A DNA stretch of 64,000 nucleotides from Wandonia haliotis (GCF_039523435.1 NZ_BAAAFH010000003.1:620001-684000); one strand, 5' to 3'. Shown: positions 33,510 to 41,528, counted from the stretch's first letter. Program-made: numbers and translations. The notes: generated by a model from the letters alone, not told the origin.

Positions 33510-33965
33510 ATGAAATGGTCTTTTCTTTGGATTACACTTGTTCTATCTTTTTCCGGCTTTTCTCAGACGGAAGAACTGGATTCATTAATGGAGATCTGGC
33601 ATAGCGCAGCGGCACAATCAGACTGGGATTCATATGCGGAACTGTTGTCGGATGATTTTGTTTTTCTGGGAACAGACCCTTCCGAAAGGTGGGAGAAAGA
33701 AGAGTTTGAGACTTTTGCTCGACCCTATTTTAAGAAAGGAAACGGATGGAAGTTTTCTACAATTTCCAGAACATGGTACCTTTCATATGATGCCAGTACA
33801 GCCTGGTTTGAAGAAGAATTGGATACATGGATGAACAACTGCCGGGGTACGGGTGTTCTGGAACAGGATCAGCAAACGGGAGAATGGAAACTCAGGCACT
33901 ATAGCCTTTCTGTCTTAATAGAAAATGAAAAAATCGAGTCCTTTATTGAACTAAGGAAAAACTAA
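33510..33965 (+). CDS. Exported NTF2/SnoaL-like protein
   Basis: 151 residues. Signal peptide ending SGFSQ, then a cone-shaped alpha+beta NTF2-like fold: WHSAAAQSDWDSYAELLSDD, FVFLGTDPSERWEK, ARPYFKKGNGWKF and LEQDQQTGEWKLRHYSLS. Proteins of this group include ketosteroid-isomerase-like enzymes and binding proteins; no catalytic set is convincing here. Not coupled to the genes on either side, though it lies between the MbnH gene and the two-component genes. Confidence 0.75.
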   Translation: MKWSFLWITLVLSFSGFSQTEELDSLMEIWHSAAAQSDWDSYAELLSDDFVFLGTDPSERWEKEEFETFARPYFKKGNGWKFSTISRTWYLSYDASTAWFEEELDTWMNNCRGTGVLEQDQQTGEWKLRHYSLSVLIENEKIESFIELRKN

Positions 33966-33979
33966 CTTTTCTGTTTTCG

Positions 33980-33987
33980 TATATTTG
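33980..33987 (+). promoter_or_regulatory. -7 box for the response-regulator gene
   Basis: TATATTTG, exact TAnnTTTG match. It covers the first in-frame TTG (33985), which favours the later TTG at 34009 as the real start. Confidence 0.5.
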
Positions 33988-34008
33988 CTTTCAAGCGATA
34001 GACATAAG

Positions 34009-34692
34009 TTGAAAAAAATATTACTCATTGAAGATGATCCCCAGGTGTGCTCGTTTGTCCGGAAAGGATTAACCGAACAGAACTTTTCCGTTGAAGTTTG
34101 CCTGAATGGAGCAACAGGGCTGGAGCGCATTAATTCCGGAAATTATGATGTGGTTTTACTGGATATTATGCTACCGGATATATCGGGGCTGGAGGTTTGT
34201 TCAAGAGTACGGGAACAAAATGTAAATGTGCCCATTATTCTGCTTACAGCTTTGGGGACAGCAGAAAATGTAGCTTTGGGACTCAATATGGGCGCAGACG
34301 ATTACATTGTAAAACCATTCAAGTTTATTGAGTTAGTCGCCCGGATAAAATCATTACTCAGAAGATTTGAGAGACAGGAGCCCGAACCGCAGATCCATCG
34401 ATTTCTGGATATTGAAATGAATGATGAGACAAAGGAAGTACGAAGAAACGGAGAATTGATATCACTGACATCCACAGAGTACCGGCTACTCATGATGTTT
34501 ATTGACAATCCGAAGCGGGTTCTGTCCCGTGCTGATATACTGGAAGCGGTATGGGGGAGCGAATTTGACCTCGGAACGAACGTAGTTGATGTGTATATCA
34601 ATTACCTGAGAAAAAAACTGGAAAAGAATGGCGATAGCCGGGTGATTCATACTGTTTTTGGTATGGGATACGTAATGAAAGAAGAACCTTGA
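34009..34692 (+). CDS. OmpR-family response regulator
   Basis: 227 residues from TTG 34009 (protein begins MKKILLIEDDPQV); the frame is open earlier, but the earlier TTG falls in the promoter box. Receiver domain with Asp9-Asp10, phosphoacceptor Asp52 in LLDIMLPDISG, Thr in LLTALG and Lys in YIVKPF. C-terminal winged helix of the OmpR/PhoB type (LTSTEYRLLMMF, VWGSEFDLGTNVVDVYINYL, RKKL, VFGMGYV). The histidine kinase starts within two bases of its stop. Direct TCTAAT-type repeats ahead of 36145 are a likely target. Confidence 0.92.
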   Translation: MKKILLIEDDPQVCSFVRKGLTEQNFSVEVCLNGATGLERINSGNYDVVLLDIMLPDISGLEVCSRVREQNVNVPIILLTALGTAENVALGLNMGADDYIVKPFKFIELVARIKSLLRRFERQEPEPQIHRFLDIEMNDETKEVRRNGELISLTSTEYRLLMMFIDNPKRVLSRADILEAVWGSEFDLGTNVVDVYINYLRKKLEKNGDSRVIHTVFGMGYVMKEEP

Positions 34693-34693
34693 T

Positions 34694-36070
34694 TTGAATA
34701 TAAGAACTAAAATAGTATTAATGCTGGCTTCAACTTTTGTAGCTTTGATACTGGCATTCAGTGTGTTTATTTACTATTTTAATTCAAGATACGCGTTTTC
34801 CGATTTTTACAAGCGGCTTGAAATCAGGGCTTTTTCTATGGCAAAAAGTGACCTTGACCAAAAATCCACTGCAGATTTAATCAGAGATTTTAAAGGAGAG
34901 TACCTGGAACCGTTACATGAAGAAAAGCATGTGTTTATTGAGCTGGACGGAAAAAACAGAGATTTTAAGAAAATTGCCAATGAGAATAATCTCAATGAAG
35001 ATTTTGTCCGGGAAATTTATGAAAACGGATCATCAACCTACCGAAGAAATAAGTTGTTTTTCAGTGGGATTCGATATGATGTCAATAATAAGAACTATCT
35101 GGTAATCACATCAGCCATTAATTATTATTACGAGCACCACATGGTGTATATGAGGAACTTATTAGTTATTTCAATTAGCATTTCCTCCATTATAGTGGTA
35201 TTAATAGCATATTGGTTATCAAAACGCCTGATCAACCCGATTAAAGTCATAACAGAAGAAGTGAACCTGATCGGTACGGAAAATTTGCATGTGCGTTTGG
35301 ATGTCTCTGATAACGAAGATGAGTTGACGCAATTAATCAGGACGTTTAATAACATGCTGGATCGATTGGAGACAAGTTTCGAGACCCAAAAGAATTTTAT
35401 CAGTAATGCTTCTCATGAATTGAATACACCATTAACATCTATTATTGGAGAGGCAGATGTTGCTTTGGCCAGAGATCGGTCGGCAGAAGAATACGTTGAC
35501 GCGTTGCAACAGATTCTGAAAGAGGCCGAAAAACTGGATAAAAAAACCAAAGCATTACTCTATTTGGCACAGACTGGATTTAACGGAAAAGTACTTGTTT
35601 TTGATAAAGTACGAATCGACCAGTTGATTTTTGATGTACACAAAACAATCAACAGGATTCACCCGGACAATAAAATTGTGATCGATTTTTCATTATTACC
35701 GGAAAACCCCGAAATGCTTAAAATTAAGGGGAATGAACAACTGCTGCATCTGGCACTTTCCAATATACTACTCAATTCGTATAAATATTCTTCTAATCAA
35801 TCGGTTAAGGTGTCTTTGGGTCTTTCTGAGAATCAGGTTATTCTGGTCGTGACTGATTCAGGAATCGGCATTCCGAAAGATGAATTACAGTATATCTACG
35901 ATCCTTTCTTCAGAGCTTCCAATACAAGAAATTTTGAAGGATATGGTATCGGATTACCTCTGACACGAAACATTATTAAAATTCATAAAGGAGAATTAAA
36001 TGTTTATTCTGTTCAAAATGAAGGGACTATTGTTGAGATTAAACTTCCTGTCGGGAAGTATACGCTTTAA
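34694..36070 (+). CDS. Sensor histidine kinase
   Basis: 458 residues, TTG start one base after the regulator stop. Transmembrane segments at about 8-29 and 155-175 flank a periplasmic sensor of some 125 residues. A HAMP-like linker (LINPIKVITEEV) leads to HisKA with phospho-accepting His241 (SNASHELNTPLTS) and a HATPase domain (NILLNSYKYS, VTDSGIGIPKDEL, YGIGLPLTRNII). Cognate to the OmpR-type regulator. Stimulus unknown; the nearby MbnP/MbnH and sigma/RiPP genes make a metal or envelope signal worth considering, but this is inference. Confidence 0.93.
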   Translation: MNIRTKIVLMLASTFVALILAFSVFIYYFNSRYAFSDFYKRLEIRAFSMAKSDLDQKSTADLIRDFKGEYLEPLHEEKHVFIELDGKNRDFKKIANENNLNEDFVREIYENGSSTYRRNKLFFSGIRYDVNNKNYLVITSAINYYYEHHMVYMRNLLVISISISSIIVVLIAYWLSKRLINPIKVITEEVNLIGTENLHVRLDVSDNEDELTQLIRTFNNMLDRLETSFETQKNFISNASHELNTPLTSIIGEADVALARDRSAEEYVDALQQILKEAEKLDKKTKALLYLAQTGFNGKVLVFDKVRIDQLIFDVHKTINRIHPDNKIVIDFSLLPENPEMLKIKGNEQLLHLALSNILLNSYKYSSNQSVKVSLGLSENQVILVVTDSGIGIPKDELQYIYDPFFRASNTRNFEGYGIGLPLTRNIIKIHKGELNVYSVQNEGTIVEIKLPVGKYTL

Positions 36071-36071
36071 T

Positions 36072-36109
36072 TCTAATCAAATCTTAATTAGTTTCTAATC
36101 CCATCCTAA
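36072..36109 (+). promoter_or_regulatory. Four TCTAAT-type direct repeats (probable OmpR-family operator)
   Basis: TCTAAT (36072), TCTTAA (36082), TCTAAT (36094) and TCCTAA (36104) in one orientation with N4-N6-N4 spacing, i.e. two tandem pairs with a 10 to 12-bp period. That is the geometry bound by OmpR/PhoB-type dimers. They end 11 bp before the -7 box at 36121 and occupy the -33 region. Confidence 0.6.
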
Positions 36110-36120
36110 GAGCGCAGAGA

Positions 36121-36128
36121 TAAGTTTG
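36121..36128 (+). promoter_or_regulatory. -7 box for the 36145 gene
   Basis: TAAGTTTG, exact TAnnTTTG match, 16 bases before ATG 36145 and just downstream of the direct repeats. No TTTG at -33, as expected for an activator-dependent promoter. Confidence 0.55.
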
Positions 36129-36144
36129 TTCCAAAAATTAGGTT

Positions 36145-36633
36145 ATGGAACAAACGATCATGATTCTTACAGATTTCTCTATCGATTCACTTTATCTCGT
36201 AAAAAAGGCATTGGATGATTACGAAGATCAGTCCGTGAATATTCTGATGGTGCATGGGGTTGATGTCTCGTCTTATCCTTCAGATCTGTTGTTTTTTTCT
36301 AAATCAGTGCTTTATAGTAAGCTGGTGTCGGAGGAATTTAAAGAAGCCTGTAGTGTTTTAAGAAACAGATACTCTTCACGGATAAACTCGTTTCGGTTTG
36401 ACTTTTTTACCGGGTTTACGAATGCGGCATTCGGTAATTTCCTGGAAGGAAACAAAGTCGATAAGATATACGTTGCAGGCAATTTTCAAAGTCGGCATCT
36501 CTCAGGAATGAGCGCTGATATAACAGGTTTTGTAAGGAAATGTAAAACAGAGAAAGTAGAAGTTAATTACGTAACATCCGAAGAAGGTCCGGTGTCCGGA
36601 CAGCTTGCCCGATTGTTTCAGATGAATGCATAA
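36145..36633 (+). CDS. Hypothetical protein, degenerate UspA-like fold
   Basis: 162 residues, cytoplasmic by appearance. The start MEQTIMILTDFSIDSLYLVKKAL and the middle ILMVHGVD resemble the first two strands of universal stress proteins (the TDFS motif), and VDKIYVAGNF resembles a later strand. The ATP-binding G-x2-G-x9-G-[ST] motif is not clear. First gene of a likely three-gene unit (36145-37884) driven by a promoter with OmpR-type repeats. Function unknown. Confidence 0.6.
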   Translation: MEQTIMILTDFSIDSLYLVKKALDDYEDQSVNILMVHGVDVSSYPSDLLFFSKSVLYSKLVSEEFKEACSVLRNRYSSRINSFRFDFFTGFTNAAFGNFLEGNKVDKIYVAGNFQSRHLSGMSADITGFVRKCKTEKVEVNYVTSEEGPVSGQLARLFQMNA

Positions 36634-36634
36634 A

Positions 36635-37108
36635 ATGAAAAAGAGGTATTCACATATCATTTTATGGGTAGTCTTTCTCGGAATGATCTTTTCTGTGTAT
36701 ATCCTTTCCGGTAATATGGAACACCCGGAAAAGAATCTGATCGGAACCTGGAAGGAAGTTTCTTGGCACTATGAAAAAGTAGACAAGACGGAAGATGGAG
36801 AATTTTTCAAAGAGATTGCTCGGGATGAATTGAAAGATGAAATTGCGAAAAATCTGGTTATTCATAAATCGGAAGAATGGACTTTTGAGCAAAACGCAGA
36901 TTTATTACTAACCGGAGAGGATAAAGAAGATAAGAAACTCAACTGGCGTCTCAAAGGAAGAGGACATATCCTGAAGCTGAAATATGACAATGATAAGTTT
37001 GAAGTGTATCAGATTAGGGAATTGAACAGGAATAAGTTGGTGTTGCACTTTGAGAATGACATCCACGCCCGTGGTATTGTAAGAATAGAATTTGAAAAAA
37101 AGAAGTAA
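36635..37108 (+). CDS. Hypothetical lipocalin-like protein
   Basis: 157 residues from ATG 36635, one base after the preceding stop; an ATG at 36626 overlapping that stop is also possible. N-terminal hydrophobic segment (HIILWVVFLGMIFSVYILSG) acts as signal anchor. The rest has a lipocalin-like opening (NLIGTWKEVSWHYEKV) and later strands (EEWTFEQNADLLL, NWRLKGRGHILKLKY). Such small proteins bind hydrophobic ligands or act as envelope stress proteins; here only the fold is suggested. Co-transcribed with its neighbours by spacing. Confidence 0.6.
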   Translation: MKKRYSHIILWVVFLGMIFSVYILSGNMEHPEKNLIGTWKEVSWHYEKVDKTEDGEFFKEIARDELKDEIAKNLVIHKSEEWTFEQNADLLLTGEDKEDKKLNWRLKGRGHILKLKYDNDKFEVYQIRELNRNKLVLHFENDIHARGIVRIEFEKKK

Positions 37109-37110
37109 AT

Positions 37111-37884
37111 ATGTTGAGGAAATACAGTAACTCAAGAAGTCTTGGAGATAATATAAAATTGGGTGCAATGACCGCTTTTTCAGCGGGAATGGTTAATGTT
37201 GCATCGCTGATTTTATTCTTTTCATTTACTTCAAATGTAACAGGTCATTATGCCATTTTGGCTGAAGAAATAGCAAAAGGGAACTGGTTTCAGGTTTTGG
37301 TTGTATTTTCTTGGATTTTTTGCTTTTTCGCAGGTAGTTTTTTTTCGAATTACATGATTATTCACGGTGAAAGAAGAAGTAGCTACATCACCCACTCGAT
37401 TCCGTTGATCCTGGAAATGATTTGTATTCTTACTGTAGGATTTTACGGGCATTTTATATACTCAGAGACATTGATGGAAACAGAGATCATGGTTGCTGTA
37501 TTATTACTCGCTATGGGGTTGCAAAATGGTTTGACAGCCAGTATTTCTAATTTTTCCGTGAAGACAACACACCTCACCGGGTTAACGACTGATCTTGCAG
37601 CACACTTGTCTATGTTGACAAAGAAGAAGTACAGACAGAACAAACAAGTGAGGGACAAGGTGAAATTACTGTCGTTTATTGCCGCAGCTTATCTGACAGG
37701 AGGTGTTATAGCTGGATCAATTACGTATTGGTTTGAGTTTACGGTATTTTTTGTCATTGCGATTACCATTGTAGTTGTACTGATTTATGACATATCTAAA
37801 ATATACCTGACAAAAGCGATACGAAAGAAAAAGGTTAGAATTTCAGTGTCTTTGGTTCCTCAGTCGGGAAACAACAGTAATTAG
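37111..37884 (+). CDS. DUF1275 (YoaK) family membrane protein
   Basis: 257 residues with about six transmembrane helices. Family signatures: TAFSAGMVNVASLILFF, SNVTGHYAILA, LLAMGLQNGLTAS and VKTTHLTGLTTDL. A basic loop (KKKYRQNKQVRDK) sits near residue 175. The molecular role of DUF1275 proteins is not established. It begins two bases after the lipocalin-like gene and is convergent with the anti-sigma gene, with a three-base gap. Confidence 0.85.
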   Translation: MLRKYSNSRSLGDNIKLGAMTAFSAGMVNVASLILFFSFTSNVTGHYAILAEEIAKGNWFQVLVVFSWIFCFFAGSFFSNYMIIHGERRSSYITHSIPLILEMICILTVGFYGHFIYSETLMETEIMVAVLLLAMGLQNGLTASISNFSVKTTHLTGLTTDLAAHLSMLTKKKYRQNKQVRDKVKLLSFIAAAYLTGGVIAGSITYWFEFTVFFVIAITIVVVLIYDISKIYLTKAIRKKKVRISVSLVPQSGNNSN

Positions 37885-37887
37885 AAT

Positions 37888-38721
37888 TTATCCGACCTCA
37901 CCCAAAACATATAATTCTTCGAGATTGGGAGTAGGTTTTCCACCACGCTCTTCCAGTGTAATAGCGAAAGCAGCAGCACCGGAAACAGGTTTCATTTCAA
38001 GTAGGGTTTCTTGGTCTCCCATATCAAACACACCAAGGTCTACCGGAGTTCCGTCAACAATGGCCCAGAGTTGGTATTGTTTATCAGGCGGGTTTTGAGG
38101 CAGATTTCCTTTATTTAGAATTACTTTGTTATCGGTCGGATTCCAGGCGACAAGAACATTCCCTTCCGGATATTTACCGGGAATTCCCTTCAGATAAATA
38201 CTTTTTGATGCAGGATCTGTTACGAAAGTAAGAAGACTACTTTTGAACTCAAGTGCAGCTACTGTTCTCGACAAACTGTCATTCATAGATGCATTCTGAG
38301 CAGATAGAGTCGATAATTCATCCGAAATGGTATTTATTTTTTTTGTTGTGTTTAGATACAGAATACCTAAAAAGACAGCTGCAACTGCACTGATAAGCGA
38401 GATGACAGGAGCAATTCGCGTTGGTTTTTTCTGAGGAATGACAGCGGAATCGGCTTCGTTTTCATTGATAGAAGCGCTTGTTTGTGCCATCATCGGTTCA
38501 TCATCTATTTCTTGTGCAATAGCATCCCATAAATCAACAGGAGGAGCAACTTGTTGTTCCATGAAAAAGTTTTCCATTGAAACTTCAAGGTTCGTCAACT
38601 CTTCACGAATTTCGGGATATATATGAGACATACATTCCACTTCCTGTTGTTCCTGAGAAGAACAGTTACCGAGAATGTAGTTCTCCAGTATACCTGATGC
38701 TATGTATTCTTCAATATTCAC
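37888..38721 (-). CDS. Anti-sigma factor with RskA-type domain
   Basis: 277 residues, GTG start sharing one base with the sigma factor stop. The N-terminal cytoplasmic part (residues 1-105) is the zinc-less anti-sigma region beginning YIASGILENYILGNCSSQEQ. One transmembrane helix follows (VISLISAVAAVFLGILYL, about 108-126), then a coiled-coil-like stretch and a periplasmic RskA-like domain (KGIPGKYPEGNVLVAWNP, KQYQLWAIVDGTPVDLGVF). RskA proteins release their sigma factor on proteolysis in response to an envelope signal. Partner: the SigK-type sigma factor upstream. Divergent from the RiPP operon. Confidence 0.88.
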   Translation of the reverse strand: MNIEEYIASGILENYILGNCSSQEQQEVECMSHIYPEIREELTNLEVSMENFFMEQQVAPPVDLWDAIAQEIDDEPMMAQTSASINENEADSAVIPQKKPTRIAPVISLISAVAAVFLGILYLNTTKKINTISDELSTLSAQNASMNDSLSRTVAALEFKSSLLTFVTDPASKSIYLKGIPGKYPEGNVLVAWNPTDNKVILNKGNLPQNPPDKQYQLWAIVDGTPVDLGVFDMGDQETLLEMKPVSGAAAFAITLEERGGKPTPNLEELYVLGEVG

Positions 38722-39272
38722 TATTCTGTGCCATATATTCGTTTCAATTCTTTCATCGCTGAACGAACCCTGGTTTTTACAGTTCCCAGCGGCAGTCCCA
38801 GCTCTTTGGCGGCATCTTCATGTGTGTGCCCCATTAAGTATACGGTGTTAATTACATTTCTGTGATCTTCACTTAATGACCTTAATTTGTCTTTTAAGTC
38901 AATTGTGTCCGTTTCTTGTTTTGTTTGATTCACCTTGTCTGCCATACCTACGAATTTATCCTGAACATGGATTTCGTATTTAGCAGCTTTTTTGCGAAGC
39001 TGATCAATAGCAGTGTTTTTGATGATGTTGGACATCCATGTGAAAAGAGTTCCTTTCTTTTCATCATAGGAAGTGAAGTTTTTCCAAATTTTGACAAAGC
39101 CATCTTGTAAAACATCTCGTGCGATGTCTTCAGATATGACAACACGTAGTGCAATACCATATAAAGCTCCGGAATACAGATCATACAACTTTTTGAAAGA
39201 CGTTTTATCTCCACTGCGTATCAGGGTAATGTCGTCAGCTGTAATTAATTTTTTATGGTTGGTTGCACTCAC
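38721..39272 (-). CDS. ECF-type (SigK-like) RNA polymerase sigma factor
   Basis: 183 residues, GTG start at 39272. Region 2 (FKKLYDLYSGALYGIALRVV, ARDVLQDGFVKIWKNF, GTLFTWMSNIIKNTAIDQLRKK) and region 4 (VYLMGHTHEDAAKELGLPLGTVKTRVRSAMKEL) are complete. Together with the RskA-type gene it forms a membrane-controlled switch. The 168-base interval to the divergent RiPP precursor gene holds no exact TAnnTTTG box on the plus strand, which fits control of the RiPP operon by this alternative sigma factor. Its own promoter is also not obvious. Confidence 0.9.
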   Translation of the reverse strand: MSATNHKKLITADDITLIRSGDKTSFKKLYDLYSGALYGIALRVVISEDIARDVLQDGFVKIWKNFTSYDEKKGTLFTWMSNIIKNTAIDQLRKKAAKYEIHVQDKFVGMADKVNQTKQETDTIDLKDKLRSLSEDHRNVINTVYLMGHTHEDAAKELGLPLGTVKTRVRSAMKELKRIYGTE

Positions 39273-39440
39273 ATATCAAAGGAATGAAATTTTTTTTAAA
39301 TCATAGCATAGTGGGATGCTTAAATCATACTTTTTGTTTTTAATAAGCTCATTATCAATTGATTTAATATTTTTTTTCAAGAAATGAAATCCAAATGATT
39401 TGCAAAGAACGTATATGAGTCAAACAAAAAACAAAACGTT

Positions 39441-39788
39441 ATGAAAAACAAAGAAAACACAGCTAAGGCAATCATGGGCGGACTGGCATTGGCAGCTGTA
39501 TTTACTACGGGTAACAATGCGAATGCATCAGAGATTATTGAATTAGGAAATGGTTGCGAAGTGAGAAGTGCTCTTATAAATGGAGTGGAAATTCTTACGG
39601 GAGACAGAGCCATGGAGTTAAAATGCGGCGAAGCGAAATGCGGTGAAAAATCACAGGAAGCAAAATGTGGTGAGAAATCGAAAGAAGCTAAGTGCGGCGA
39701 AAAAACGAAAGAAGCTAAGTGTGGAGAGAAATCACAGGAGGCGAAATGCGGTGAAAAGTCGAAAGAAGCAAAATGTGGTAACCTGTAA
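39441..39788 (+). CDS. Bufferin-like RiPP precursor with AKCGE nonapeptide repeats
   Basis: 115 residues. A Sec-type signal (IMGGLALAAVFTTG, probable cleavage after ANA at 27-29), a spacer with NGCEVRSALINGVEIL (Cys39), and a tail with Cys62, 67, 76, 85, 94, 103 and 112. The tail holds five exact-length nonapeptides of the form AKCGEK-x-x-E plus partial copies on both ends: seven KCG cores. BufA proteins carry KCG motifs whose Cys is turned into a copper-binding thiooxazole by an MNIO enzyme; the next gene encodes such an enzyme. Lys/Glu-rich, so the product should be soluble. Distinct from known BufA by regular repeat spacing. Expected location periplasm or outside. Confidence 0.85.
   Translation: MKNKENTAKAIMGGLALAAVFTTGNNANASEIIELGNGCEVRSALINGVEILTGDRAMELKCGEAKCGEKSQEAKCGEKSKEAKCGEKTKEAKCGEKSQEAKCGEKSKEAKCGNL
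39633..39767 (+). repeat. Five 27-bp coding repeats (AKCGEKSxE units)
   Basis: In-frame 27-bp units encoding AKCGEKSQE, AKCGEKSKE, AKCGEKTKE, AKCGEKSQE and AKCGEKSKE. Codons vary between copies (TGC/TGT, GAA/GAG, GCG/GCA/GCT), showing selection on the peptide rather than fresh duplication. Not a CRISPR array. A long minus-strand frame here is a by-product. Confidence 0.85.
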
Positions 39789-39800
39789 TAAAGCGTGATG

Positions 39801-40646
39801 ATGAATTGTCCGTTGAGTGGTGTGGGCCTGGGGTTTCGAAGGGATATTGCAGATCTCTTGTTGAATTGGGGTGATGAAAACAAACCTCGTTTTGTTGAGT
39901 TGGCCCCGGAGAACTGGATGAGTCTCGGAGGAGCTTCCAAGGTCTTATTGGAAAAAGTAGCAGCGCAATACCCGATAACCACTCACGGACTTTCTTTATC
40001 TATTGGTTCACCTGATGAAATAGACTTCGGATTTCTTGCCCAGGTGAAAGATTTTCTCGATCGGTTTCAAATAGAGCATTATACGGAGCATCTTAGTTTT
40101 TCTCAATGCAACAACGTTCATCTTTATGACTTACTTCCTGTTGCGTTTACGAATAATGCCGTAGAACATGTTGCGGCAAAAGTAGCACGGGTACAGGACT
40201 TCATGAAGCGGGAATTAATTCTTGAGAATATATCCTATTACACCAACGTACCATCCGAAATGTCGGAATTGGAGTTTATCACTAAAATTGCTGAAAAATG
40301 CGGTTGTGGACTACTGCTTGACGTGAATAATGTTTACGTCAATGCATTTAATCATAGCTATGATCCGTATGCGTTTCTAAACTCATTTCCCTTAGATAAG
40401 GTAAAGTATATTCACATGGCAGGGCACACGAAAGTGTCGGAAGACTTGATTATTGATACACATGGAGAGGAAATTATTCAGCCGGTGTACGATTTGCTAA
40501 AATTTGTTTTGCCTAAGTTGAGTCGTGTACCGATACTATTAGAGAGGGATTTTAATTTTCCTGAAAATCCGGAAGATCTGAAGAGAGAATTGAGACAATT
40601 GAACCGGATTGAGAATGAAGTCATAAAACAAAGTTATCATGCGTAA
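39801..40646 (+). CDS. MNIO family (DUF692) RiPP-modifying enzyme, BufB-like
   Basis: 281 residues from ATG 39801; ATG 39798 and GTG 39795 in the same frame are alternatives. TIM-barrel multinuclear iron oxidative enzyme, as in MbnB, TglH and bufferin synthases. Metal-binding landmarks: VELAPENWM, THGLSLSIGS (His62), YTEHLSF (His97), LENISYY (Glu142), LLLDVNNVYVNAFNH (Asp174, Asn176), IHMAGH, DTHGE and ERDFNFP. It should oxidise the Cys residues of the adjacent precursor to a heterocycle. Starts 12 bases after the precursor stop and overlaps the DUF2063 gene by 8 bases. Confidence 0.93.
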   Translation: MNCPLSGVGLGFRRDIADLLLNWGDENKPRFVELAPENWMSLGGASKVLLEKVAAQYPITTHGLSLSIGSPDEIDFGFLAQVKDFLDRFQIEHYTEHLSFSQCNNVHLYDLLPVAFTNNAVEHVAAKVARVQDFMKRELILENISYYTNVPSEMSELEFITKIAEKCGCGLLLDVNNVYVNAFNHSYDPYAFLNSFPLDKVKYIHMAGHTKVSEDLIIDTHGEEIIQPVYDLLKFVLPKLSRVPILLERDFNFPENPEDLKRELRQLNRIENEVIKQSYHA

Positions 40647-41400
40647 GAAATTAGAGGCTCAACGGGAAGATCTGGAGGTAAATATGAATGCATTTTTTAA
40701 TTTTTGCCTGGAAGGTAAGCTAGGAGAGGTGGCTGTGCAGGACGTGTCCAGAATTTGGAATTACAGACGGTTGGTTTTTACTGTTTTTGAAGATGCGCTT
40801 TCCACGGCTTATCCAATCGCCAAATCAATTATGAAGAAGGCAAACTGGATTGATTTGGTAACGGGATTTATGAAAGAAAACAGGCATGCTGAAAAAGAGC
40901 TTTGGAAAATGCCTGTGGAATTGATCGGTTATTGTGAAGAGTTCAACATAGCTGAAAAAACAGACATGCCCTATTTGGTCGATTTGTTACGATTTGAATG
41001 GGCCGAGACAATTGTCTTCTGTGAGAAAGATTTTTCTGACGAGGAGGCTGAGAGATTCGTTTTTCAGTATAAAGAACAAACGTTTCTGTTTGGGCCGCAT
41101 TTTAGGTTAGTAGATTCAAAATGGGAAATTCATACCGGCGAAAGAGGTGAGCTGCGACCCACCTTTTATTTTGTGTACCGAAACGCTGACTTACAGGCAA
41201 GTTACCTGCTAGTTCCTCCTATCTATGCTTATGTCATACAGAATATTGAAATTCTTTTTGTGGAAGGGGTAGAAGAATTTTTGAAAATTTTGGAGTTTAG
41301 TACGCAGGTTCCGGAAAGTGAGCTTCGAAAAATTTGGGAGCAATTCTTTTCATCTTTTTGTCGTTTGGGAATAATTAAACAAGTTAATCGGATTGAGTAA
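40639..41400 (+). CDS. DUF2063 partner protein, BufC-like
   Basis: 253 residues. N-terminal DUF2063-type helical domain (NAFFNFCLEGK, RRLVFTVFEDALSTAYPI) that in RiPP systems recognises the precursor and binds the MNIO enzyme (MbnC/BufC role), then a mixed C-terminal half (LDLLRFEWAETIVF, ending RLGIIKQVNRIE). Its ATG lies eight bases inside the MNIO gene, so both are translated together, as expected for a stable complex. No DoxX-type BufD gene follows; the next gene is a T9SS glycine-rich protein after a 128-base gap. Confidence 0.85.
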   Translation: MRKKLEAQREDLEVNMNAFFNFCLEGKLGEVAVQDVSRIWNYRRLVFTVFEDALSTAYPIAKSIMKKANWIDLVTGFMKENRHAEKELWKMPVELIGYCEEFNIAEKTDMPYLVDLLRFEWAETIVFCEKDFSDEEAERFVFQYKEQTFLFGPHFRLVDSKWEIHTGERGELRPTFYFVYRNADLQASYLLVPPIYAYVIQNIEILFVEGVEEFLKILEFSTQVPESELRKIWEQFFSSFCRLGIIKQVNRIE

Positions 41401-41508
41401 CTTGTCTGTGTTGATAGTTAGAGATTTACTATTTTCACTTTGTGTAAAAAATCAAAACAAAATTTTAACTAACTCGTTAAGCTTAGGCAAAATAAATTCT
41501 ATCTTCGG

Positions 41509-41524
41509 CAACATGTAAATGTTG
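41509..41524. other. Short inverted repeat before the glycine-rich gene
   Basis: CAACAT-GTAA-ATGTTG, a 6-bp stem with a 4-base loop, ending five bases before ATG 41529. A near -7 box (TATCTTCG) precedes it. Could be a start-site hairpin or operator; weak evidence. The rest of the interval 41401-41528 shows nothing. Confidence 0.3.
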
Positions 41525-41528
41525 TGAT

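Noticed and set aside
39281..39390. Two copies of AATGAAAT exactly 100 bp apart in the sigma/RiPP interval
   Set aside because: Eight-base, A-rich words in a very AT-rich interval are expected by chance, and both point the same way although the genes diverge.
39377..39982. 201-codon minus-strand frame with HFASFDFSPH-type repeats
   Set aside because: It is the mirror of the AKCGE coding repeats, overlaps the precursor and the MNIO start, and has no promoter or homologous look.
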